Assembly: GCF_900465055.1 (NCBI RefSeq)
Contig: NZ_LS483250.1
Location: forward strand, 4,154,001-4,218,000
Source of the DNA: Moritella yayanosii
Lineage (GTDB): Bacteria; Pseudomonadota; Gammaproteobacteria; Enterobacterales; Moritellaceae
Reading direction: 5' to 3'
DNA: 64,000 nucleotides
Shown: positions 57,828 through 64,000 of the stretch, one piece after another
How the letters are laid out: each line of letters opens with the position of its first letter
How positions within the stretch are numbered: the first letter of the stretch is position 1
Program-made: the position numbers and the translations under genes
Notes under the pieces: generated by a model
What the model was told of the DNA's origin: nothing
The model's database searches: none
The model's input: the letters and a program-made list of their open reading frames with translations, nothing else

Positions 57828-59386
57828 TGTTAAACCCCATTTAAAATGTCATGTTTTCTCACCAATAGAAATGTCGCTTTTGGTATTAATTAAAGATATG
57901 TAACAAACGGCGACAAATCAATTTTTCAGTCACCGCCTTGATGAGCTTGGCTTAAACTCATCGGGGTTAACTAACACTGGGTTTATGGCTCTAAGTTGCG
58001 CTATTGCTCGTTTCTGAGCAGAACGTTTAGGTGCTTTTTTACTGCGTGAACGCTTATCTTCCATCTCTAATATTCGTTGTTCCGTTTGAGCTAGTTTTAG
58101 CACTGCGCCAAGCCGTTTATTATCAACAACCTGACCTTGATTTACTTTTTGGAGCTTATCAAATATTTGATATTTTAACGTTCGATGTCCATAGTGAATT
58201 GCAATTGTGCCATCTGGATAATCTAAAACCTTAACCGTTTCACGCGTTAATCGATTATTTTCTTCAGTTGATTCAATCATATAAAGCACCTTGTCGTATT
58301 GTAAAGTTAATGAGTTCGATAATTTTCGGTGTTCTTGCCAAGAGAAAATATCTTCTAATTCATAAGGTTGCTCGGTAACCGACCTGTGCATATTTTTGGC
58401 GTAGAGCGGGGGTTTTGCAAACCGGCGATTGAAATCAGCTATAAATTTCGGTAACCATACATTGGCGTCTTCGATATTATCAATCCCTTCAAGACGCATT
58501 TCTTTAATCAATCGGTCCTGTAATGTTTTGTTAGCACGTTCAACGCGGCCTTTAGCTTGAGAGCTATTAGCACAGAGTAACTCTATGTTTAGGTCTTTCA
58601 GAGCTCGGCCAAATTGCGTTATTTTAGCCGTTTTAGCATCGCGACTATTAACTCTAAATACGGAATGTTTATCTGAATAAAACGCGGTAGGCTTGCCATA
58701 TTGCATTATATATTCACGTGTTATGGCCATGTAATCGAGCGTGGTTTCTGCATTAGTAAATCTCAAACTCATGATCTGACTGGTAGCATCATCGATATAA
58801 ACGATCAGGCAACATTTATCGCTGCGGCCTTCAAACCAGTCATGATGAGAACCGTCAATTTGTATGAGCTCACCAACGCAATCACGACGATAGCGAGGTT
58901 GATATACTTGAGGCTTACGTTTGGCATGCGGCAACCATAGACCGTCAGTGATCATCCATTGACGCAGGGTTTCAACACCAACTGAGATAGCATGTAGTTC
59001 GGTGAGTTTTTCGTGTGCGAGAGTTGGACCAAAATCTTGATAATGGATTTGAACCAGGTCAAGAACGTGTTGTTTGAATTTATAGGAATGGTGGTGATTA
59101 CTTGGCTGGCCACGTTTATGTGAAATCAAACCTTCGGCACCATGTTTTAAATATTGCTTCGTCAGTCGATATACTTGCCGTGGACTTAGGTTAAGAAGCG
59201 CGGCAGCATCGACGCCAGAGATGCGTTTATCAATAACATTTTTGATGGTATTAATTTTGTATATTTCAATATCAGTCATAGTCAGTAACATCATGTAGGT
59301 CCAGAGCGTCGAATTGATGCTCTGAAGATAGTTCAACATGACATTTCTAACGGTGACAAACCTGACATCTCTAACGGGGACCTACA
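57828..59386 (-). mobile_element. Complete insertion sequence, IS1202/ISNCY-like, 6-bp target duplication
   Basis: 1559 bp, ends TGT...ACA. The left end TGTTAAACCCC and the inverted right end TGTAGGTCCCC are related. Inside each end a second block (ATGTCATG/ATGTCAGG, then CACC and TAGAAATGTC) continues the imperfect inverted repeat for about 45 bp. The sequence GTTGGA flanks both sides (57822-57827 and 59387-59392). One transposase gene on the minus strand fills the element. Confidence 0.88.
57930..59339 (-). CDS. DDE transposase, ISNCY/IS1202-like
   Basis: 469 residues (possibly starting at internal ATGs at 59294 or 59279). N-terminal helix-turn-helix (GVDAAALLNLSPRQVYRLTK, residues about 42-61) and a second one in VETLRQWMITDGLW. 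DDE catalytic core: first Asp in LIQIDGSHHDWFEG, second Asp in AFYSDKHSVFRVN, Glu in KGRVERANKTLQDRL. The C-terminus is basic (KRSRSKKAPKRSAQKRA). The triad is intact and the frame unbroken, so the element may be active. The HDWFEGR and SDKHSVFRVN wording is typical of ISNCY transposases as I remember them. Confidence 0.88.
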   Translation of the reverse strand: MLNYLQSINSTLWTYMMLLTMTDIEIYKINTIKNVIDKRISGVDAAALLNLSPRQVYRLTKQYLKHGAEGLISHKRGQPSNHHHSYKFKQHVLDLVQIHYQDFGPTLAHEKLTELHAISVGVETLRQWMITDGLWLPHAKRKPQVYQPRYRRDCVGELIQIDGSHHDWFEGRSDKCCLIVYIDDATSQIMSLRFTNAETTLDYMAITREYIMQYGKPTAFYSDKHSVFRVNSRDAKTAKITQFGRALKDLNIELLCANSSQAKGRVERANKTLQDRLIKEMRLEGIDNIEDANVWLPKFIADFNRRFAKPPLYAKNMHRSVTEQPYELEDIFSWQEHRKLSNSLTLQYDKVLYMIESTEENNRLTRETVKVLDYPDGTIAIHYGHRTLKYQIFDKLQKVNQGQVVDNKRLGAVLKLAQTEQRILEMEDKRSRSKKAPKRSAQKRAIAQLRAINPVLVNPDEFKPSSSRR

Positions 59387-59654
59387 GTTGGAACAACAAC
59401 TGTTAGCGTTTATGTTCAATACACGTCACCGTCTTAGTCCGGATGGATTAAGTGGTAGTGCAACGACTGAATTTAATGGTGATTTAAAATCAGTAAATGA
59501 AATTATTAACAGAGCAATTACAGTTTGGCAATCAGGTACAGATGCTGAGCGGATAGCATATAAAGATATGTTTGATGGGCTGAATAATAATGCAGTTGTT
59601 ATTATACCGGGTTCGTCAGGGGACTGTCCTGAACCTTTCCCTGCAGAGGATTAA
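59387..59654 (+). pseudogene. 3' part of the gene split by the insertion sequence
   Basis: After removal of the IS and one copy of GTTGGA, the upstream frame (YGHREQL) joins directly to EQQLLAFMFNTRHRLSPDG and runs 88 codons to the TAA at 59654. Further residues: KSVNEIINRAITVWQSGTDA, YKDMFDGLNNNAVVIIPG. The pattern of a LL.F.FN block followed by an NNN-ending helix reminds me of C-terminal domains of large secreted proteins of the GYWKNH type, but I cannot confirm it. Confidence 0.75.
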
Positions 59655-59748
59655 ATTAAGTCTATATAGATAAATATATTGTTGCCGTTATGGCAGCATT
59701 TTTATGGTTTGATTTTTAACCAGTTAACAGCAAGATTAACATTTTTAA

Positions 59749-59776
59749 TTGACGGATTCTTAGAATCAGGTAGAGT
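59749..59776 (+). promoter_or_regulatory. Promoter of the fifth tRNA-Leu
   Basis: -35 TTGACG (59749-59754), 16-bp spacer, -10 TAGAGT (59771-59776), then AAGCGC. The tRNA starts 46 bp downstream. Confidence 0.65.
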
Positions 59777-59821
59777 AAGCGCATATCCGGTTAGGCAGCT
59801 AGCTTAACAGTTTATCACTCA

Positions 59822-59907
59822 GCCCGAGTGGTGAAATCGGTAGACACAAGGGATTTAAAATCCCTCGCTTAATAGGCGTGCCGGTTCAATTCCGGCCTCG
59901 GGCACCA
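59822..59907 (+). tRNA. tRNA-Leu(TAA), copy 5
   Basis: 86 bases, identical to copies 2-4 although 3.9 kb away from them. It has its own promoter and terminator, so it is an independent transcription unit. Confidence 0.97.
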
Positions 59908-59915
59908 AATTTAGA

Positions 59916-59946
59916 AAAAGGCTTACCTAACGGTAAGCCTTTTTTG
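59916..59946 (+). terminator. Terminator of tRNA-Leu copy 5
   Basis: AAAGGCTTACC pairs with GGTAAGCCTTT around TAAC, followed by further T. Immediately after the tRNA. Confidence 0.88.
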
Positions 59947-60030
59947 CTTTCTGAAGCTTAAAATAATTCTTGTTTCTCGAATCACTAGTGTTTATGATAA
60001 CCAATTACTCTTTATGGTTAGTTATCTTCT

Positions 60031-60501
60031 ATGCTACTTCGATTGATGCGCTACTTTATTCTGCTATTTGTGATGGTTGTGGGTTTTAATGCTCAGGCTA
60101 ATACACATTCAGAATTAGCATCCACATCGTTATTAGCACCTGCATCCTTACTTATCGATGCGAATGAAGTGAATAGCTGCTGCCAAGATACTGGTGAATC
60201 AGAGCAACAGCCAATTACATCATCATCACGCCATACCTATGAATTTGCATTAACCGAAACCTCGCGTTATACCAGTACCGGTCGTTTATTGTTAGATAAC
60301 CCGAAACCTGATTATCAGATAGAGATTGAATTATCGATACCACCATCAGCGTCGTTGGTGATCGGCTATGCGGTAAATGTTAATTTAGAGCAATACTGGT
60401 TAACCGGCACATCTTTTTCTAAGTCGCGAATATCGGGCTGGAAAGACAGTAATTTATTATACTCTCACCGCCAATACCCCGCTGTTGTTACCTCTGTTTA
60501 G
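60031..60501 (+). CDS. Small exported protein, unknown function
   Basis: 156 residues with a signal peptide (MRYFILLFVMVVGFNAQA, likely cut before NTHSEL). The mature part has one CC pair (NSCCQDTG) and beta-rich segments (HTYEFALTETSRYTSTGRLLL, shortened here). No family recognised. It lies between tRNA-Leu copy 5 and secD on the same strand. The start could be at 60031 or at the internal ATG six codons later. No clear ribosome site. Confidence 0.5.
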   Translation: MLLRLMRYFILLFVMVVGFNAQANTHSELASTSLLAPASLLIDANEVNSCCQDTGESEQQPITSSSRHTYEFALTETSRYTSTGRLLLDNPKPDYQIEIELSIPPSASLVIGYAVNVNLEQYWLTGTSFSKSRISGWKDSNLLYSHRQYPAVVTSV

Positions 60502-60738
60502 ACAAAAATGTAAGTATTAACCATACTGCCTTTTTGTTGTCTTTATCTGCTTATCTATCCTAGTTAGCACTAGAACGAGTACTGTAAATGTACGAAAAAG
60601 TGCAATACACATAGCGCGTTCATCACGTTATGTCTGGTTCGATAAGCACGTTAATCACCAATATGCCTGTGTTTTATATAAAAATTGATATATCAACGTT
60701 CTATATCAATTTTCTCTCTATAGATAGAAAAGGCATTG

Positions 60739-62577
60739 ATGGACAGCGATCAAATGACAAAAAAATTAAATTCAACAGCCCAACGTAAACGAATAAACCA
60801 TTATGCTGGTTGGAAATATATTGCCTTAACCTGCACAATCTTAATCATGCTGCTAAGCGCGATCCCAACCTTGTATGGCGAAGATCCGGCATTGCAAATT
60901 AATCACCAACAAAATCAACGACCCGCTATTCACGTGCTTAAGCAGACGCTAGAAGCAAACAATATTGCGGTAACACGTATCGATCAAGAACTGGATAAAA
61001 CCACCATAGTGTTAGCAGACTCTGGCACTCAAACACGTGCGAAGGCGATACTCGACGCCGTACTGCCTGCAGATGATGACATTACTTTAGCACTGGTTTC
61101 TGCTGCGCCGTCTTGGTTGCAGAGTATGGGATTGAAGCCCATCAAATTAGGCTTAGATTTACGCGGTGGTGTGCAGTTCTTGTTAGATGTTGATATGGAA
61201 ACGGTATTCAATATCAAAGCTCAGCAATTGGTCGATAATTTACGGGCTGATTTTCGTGACAAAGGGGTTCGTGGTGTTCGAATTAGCATTAATCACCATA
61301 ATAGTGTGCAACTGAACTTGCCCACCGATGAAGCAAAAGTCGCATTATTGAAATTAATGCCAACCAGCTATCCACAATGGAAAGTAACTCAGAGTTCAGG
61401 GTTATTGGTTGAGGTGAGTATTCCGCAAGCTGAAAAGACCGACATCATTAACCTCACTGTGCAGCAGAACTTACAAACAATGCGCAGTCGTATCGCAGAG
61501 TTAGGTATTACAGAGGCCATGGTACAGCGCCAAGGTGAACATCGCATTCGTATTGAACTGCCCGGTGTACAAGATCCGGCCACGGCTAAAAATGTAATTG
61601 GTGCCACAGCCAGTCTCGCGTTTCATGAGCTTAAAACCACAAGTAATGGCAGCATGGTAGTCAGTAATAATGACGGAGCGCCAATACGTATTGCCCGTGA
61701 TGCCATCTTAGGTGGCGAGCATATTATTGATGCGCGTGCCAGTGTTGGTGAAATGGGCGCTGCGCAGGTCAATATCACCTTAGATAATGCGGGTGGTAAA
61801 AAGATGTCTAATTTTACCAAACATAATATTGGTAAACCCATGGCAACGCTCTACAGCGAGTACAGTCGTAATGCCGATGGTTCTACTAAAAAGACCAACA
61901 ATATTATTAGTGTAGCGACCATTCAAGCACAATTAGGCAGTCAATTTAGGATCACGGGTACAGGTAGCATGGCTGACGCACAAGAGCTCGCATTGTTGCT
62001 ACGTGCGGGGTCGTTAACAGCGCCGGTGACGATTGTTGAAGAAAGAACCATTGGACCTTCTTTGGGTGCGGAGAATATCCAGAATGGTTTCTCGGCATTA
62101 GCGCTCGGGCTAGGTTTAACATTAGTATTTATGGCGCTGTGGTATCGCCGTTTAGGCTGGGTGGCTAATGTCGCATTGATTGCCAATATCATTATGCTAT
62201 TTGGCTTGTTAGCGTTAATACCTGGGGCGGTATTAACCTTACCCGGTATTGCTGGGTTAGTACTTACTGTTGGTATGGCTGTCGATACTAATGTACTGGT
62301 GTTCGAGCGAATTCGTGACAAGTTACGTGAAGGCCGCAGCTTTGCCCAAGCCATACATAGTGGCTTTGATAGCGCATTCAATACCATTATTGATGCCAAT
62401 ATCACCACCTTAATTATCGCTGTGGTTTTGTATTCAATCGGGCAGGGGCCAGTGCAAGGTTTTGCGCTGACGTTAGGCTTAGGTATCTTAACCAGTATGT
62501 TCACTGGCATCTTGGTATCGCGCGCATTAATTAATAAATTATGGGGTCGTGATACTCGTCATGACTTGAAGGTATAA
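60739..62577 (+). CDS. secD: Protein translocase subunit SecD (second-copy type)
   Basis: Inner-membrane partner of SecYEG that uses the proton or sodium gradient to pull proteins out into the periplasm. It has 612 residues from the ATG at 60739. One N-terminal membrane segment (YIALTCTILIMLLSAIPTLY), the conserved LGLDLRGGVQFLLDVD, the P1 periplasmic domain, and a C-terminal RND-type block of five segments with VGMAVDTNVLVFERIRDKL. secF overlaps its stop. The usual yajC/tgt/queA neighbours are absent, so this is likely the accessory secDF pair known in Vibrio and relatives. Confidence 0.92.
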   Translation: MDSDQMTKKLNSTAQRKRINHYAGWKYIALTCTILIMLLSAIPTLYGEDPALQINHQQNQRPAIHVLKQTLEANNIAVTRIDQELDKTTIVLADSGTQTRAKAILDAVLPADDDITLALVSAAPSWLQSMGLKPIKLGLDLRGGVQFLLDVDMETVFNIKAQQLVDNLRADFRDKGVRGVRISINHHNSVQLNLPTDEAKVALLKLMPTSYPQWKVTQSSGLLVEVSIPQAEKTDIINLTVQQNLQTMRSRIAELGITEAMVQRQGEHRIRIELPGVQDPATAKNVIGATASLAFHELKTTSNGSMVVSNNDGAPIRIARDAILGGEHIIDARASVGEMGAAQVNITLDNAGGKKMSNFTKHNIGKPMATLYSEYSRNADGSTKKTNNIISVATIQAQLGSQFRITGTGSMADAQELALLLRAGSLTAPVTIVEERTIGPSLGAENIQNGFSALALGLGLTLVFMALWYRRLGWVANVALIANIIMLFGLLALIPGAVLTLPGIAGLVLTVGMAVDTNVLVFERIRDKLREGRSFAQAIHSGFDSAFNTIIDANITTLIIAVVLYSIGQGPVQGFALTLGLGILTSMFTGILVSRALINKLWGRDTRHDLKV

Positions 62578-63518
62578 TGATGATGACTAGCAACAAAAAC
62601 AATAGCAACAAAAACAACAGTAATAATCACAGTAAATTACGTTATATCAGCAGTGCAATCTCAGTCGTTTTCATGCTTGTTGCCATTGCATTTATCAGTG
62701 TTAATGGACTGAACTGGGGGTTGGATTTTACCGGTGGGGTGATCACCGAAGTACAGCTTGACCCTAGTATTACCATGAGTGAAATATATCCTTTATTACA
62801 ATCGGCGTTAAATCAACATGTCAGCGTCATTGAAGGTGGAGACGTTGGTCGCTGGATCTTACGTTATGCAGAACCTGCAGCAGGCATGAGTATTCCAGAT
62901 ATCACCCAAATATTAGCGCCGTTAGCGACTCATATCCAAGTATTAAATACCAGTATTGTCGGTTCTCAAATCGGCCAAGAGCTGGCGGAACAAGGTGGTC
63001 TGGCACTGTTAGTGTCGATGTTATGTATTATGGCTTATTTAAGCTATCGCTTTGAGTGGCGTTTGGCATCAGGTGCGTTATTTGCCTTGGTGCATGATGT
63101 GCTATTTGTACTCGGGGTGTTTGCGGCATTGCAACTTGAGTTTAACTTGACGGTCTTTGCGGCGATTATGGCGATTATTGGCTATTCATTAAATGATTCG
63201 ATTATTATCGGTGATCGTATCCGCGAGTTGCTTATTCTAAAACCGACATTAGCGATTGCAGATGTGAATAACCAAGCTATTTTGGCAACCCTATCTCGCA
63301 CTATGGTGACATCGGGCACGACTTTAATGACGGTTTCAGCGTTATGGTTATTGGGCGGAGGGCCGCTAGCTGGTTTTTCTATTGCCATGTTTGTTGGCCT
63401 CATTGTCGGCACTTGGTCATCGATTGCAGTGGCAACGACATTACCTGAATTGTGGGGATTAAACGCCAGTCACTATCAGGTCATTGAATTGGAAGAGGAT
63501 CTTACTGTCGGTAAATGA
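62577..63518 (+). CDS. secF: Protein translocase subunit SecF
   Basis: Partner of SecD, 313 residues with six membrane segments. An Asn/Lys-rich N-terminus (NKNNSNKNNSNNHSK) precedes the first segment and the signature NWGLDFTGGVITEVQL. The RND-type signature is IIGYSLNDSIIIGDRIREL, where the common form has the similar YSLNDTVVVFDRIRE. The ATG overlaps the secD stop, giving coupled translation; three consecutive ATG codons are possible starts. Confidence 0.93.
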   Translation: MMMTSNKNNSNKNNSNNHSKLRYISSAISVVFMLVAIAFISVNGLNWGLDFTGGVITEVQLDPSITMSEIYPLLQSALNQHVSVIEGGDVGRWILRYAEPAAGMSIPDITQILAPLATHIQVLNTSIVGSQIGQELAEQGGLALLVSMLCIMAYLSYRFEWRLASGALFALVHDVLFVLGVFAALQLEFNLTVFAAIMAIIGYSLNDSIIIGDRIRELLILKPTLAIADVNNQAILATLSRTMVTSGTTLMTVSALWLLGGGPLAGFSIAMFVGLIVGTWSSIAVATTLPELWGLNASHYQVIELEEDLTVGK

Positions 63519-63536
63519 CCTTAATTGTCGTTAAGG

Positions 63537-63577
63537 TAAGCGTGTGGGTTTACTCAGTGCTTACACGCTTATTTATA
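63537..63577 (+). terminator. Terminator after secF
   Basis: TAAGCGTGT (63537-63545) pairs with ACACGCTTA (63563-63571) around a 17-base loop, followed by TTTAT. Confidence 0.62.
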
Positions 63578-63753
63578 ATAAACGGATCTATTTGTATACA
63601 CTGTGATATAGGATGGACTCTTTTTATCTGAATTCTAAATTAACGCATATGATTGTTTCATCTTGATTTAGGAATGTGTACTATAGCGATGTCAATTAAT
63701 TGGCGTAGGTCAGTTTTTGACACACTTTAACCATAGTTAAGGTGATTTATTTT

Positions 63754-63777
63754 TTTAAGTTTAAGTTTAAGTTTAAG
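63754..63777 (+). repeat. TTTAAG x4 tandem repeat upstream of the regulator gene
   Basis: Four perfect copies of TTTAAG, ending 23 bp before the ATG at 63801, i.e. in the 5' leader or promoter of the FleQ/FlrA-like gene. Confidence 0.85.
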
Positions 63778-63800
63778 TAAGGTTTAGCGCAGGCTGTAAT

Positions 63801-64000
63801 ATGGATACTACTAAGTCAGTTTTTGTAATTGATGAGAATATTGAACGCAGACAAAATTTAGAAACGATCTTGTCCTTTCTTGGCGAAGGTTGGCAGAGTT
63901 ACGATTCCCATGTCGATATTAGCGCGAAGATCGATCTTGCCGCAAACAGTGTGATTGTCTCTTCAGACAGTTACTCAGAAACAGATTTATCTGCGTTAAT
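63801..64000 (+). CDS. FleQ/FlrA-like sigma54 regulator, N-terminal fragment (runs off the window)
   Basis: The first 66 codons of a gene cut by the window edge. MDTTKSVFVIDENIERRQNL followed by ETILSFLGEGWQSY matches the atypical receiver domain of the flagellar master regulators FleQ/FlrA, which lack the usual acidic pair. The AAA+ and helix-turn-helix parts lie outside, so the identity is probable but not proven. A tandem hexamer lies in the leader. Confidence 0.62.
   Translation, partial: MDTTKSVFVIDENIERRQNLETILSFLGEGWQSYDSHVDISAKIDLAANSVIVSSDSYSETDLSAL

Noticed and set aside
55828-59907. Integrative island with tRNA-Leu attachment sites
   Set aside because: No integrase gene is present, and the far tRNA-Leu has its own promoter and terminator, so a classical att duplication is not supported. 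Kept only as a plastic region.
61941-62510. 189-residue minus-strand ORF inside secD
   Set aside because: Shadow of secD; low-complexity translation with no ribosome site or family pattern.

Overview
The window looks like a piece of chromosome from a cold-adapted marine gammaproteobacterium, most likely Moritella or a close relative. The base composition is AT-rich. The gene orders are classic for gammaproteobacteria (sapABC, grxA-pdxH, ppsR/ppsA, infA-bpt-aat-trxB/lrp-ftsK-lolA-rarA-crcB-serS, tusE-yccA, uvrY-uvrC-pgsA). It also carries a stand-alone phosphopantetheinyl transferase resembling PfaE, the activator of omega-3 fatty-acid synthases known from Moritella. The genus is an inference from gene content, not a database match.

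Layout. 1-5116: the Sap peptide-import operon (sapA, sapB, partial sapC, minus strand), then the aromatic amino-acid regulator tyrR. 5194-13443: a DUF3108 protein, orphan cobQ, grxA-pdxH, the phosphatidylserine synthase pssA, a HlyU-family protein, msrA, an M50-type membrane peptidase, the PfaE-like transferase and a small membrane protein. 13468-18897: a decayed TauE permease, a 3-hydroxyisobutyrate-dehydrogenase-type enzyme divergent from a MocR regulator, a lipoprotein, yfbR, a truncated flagellar-brake-like ORF and ybjQ. 19044-30495: alaA, a thioesterase, a glycerophosphodiesterase, pabC, the ppsR/ppsA pair, a membrane protein with a sensor-like motif and a YdiJ-type dehydrogenase. 30579-38790: a broken lipoprotein gene, yeaD and gap, a MalQ-derived protein without catalytic residues, a DUF2989 lipoprotein, a second long GAPDH and a DUF1315 gene. 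38954-50549: housekeeping translation, N-end-rule, redox and division genes. 50742-54652: tRNA-Ser, a small cysteine-rich protein, uvrY, uvrC and pgsA.

54880-59907 is the most plastic part. Four tRNA-Leu(TAA) and three tRNA-Cys(GCA) genes form a 335-bp tandem array. It is followed by a DUF3943 outer-membrane-type protein and by a gene split by a complete insertion sequence with a 6-bp target duplication, and it ends at a fifth tRNA-Leu with its own promoter. 60031-64000 holds an unrecognised exported protein, a secD-secF pair without yajC, and the start of a FleQ/FlrA-like regulator.

How the genes fit together. There is a gluconeogenesis/glycolysis theme (ppsR-ppsA, two gap genes, yeaD, alaA, a dead MalQ homologue), an envelope/peptide theme (sap, pssA, pgsA, lolA, secDF) and a protein-fate theme (bpt, aat, tusE, yccA). 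Four loci are visibly broken (TauE permease, flagellar-brake N-domain, coiled-coil lipoprotein, IS-split gene), which suggests ongoing decay of accessory genes. I see no CRISPR array, prophage, restriction or toxin system. The most unusual items are the MalQ pseudoenzyme, the tRNA tandem array and the reconstructable IS-split gene.
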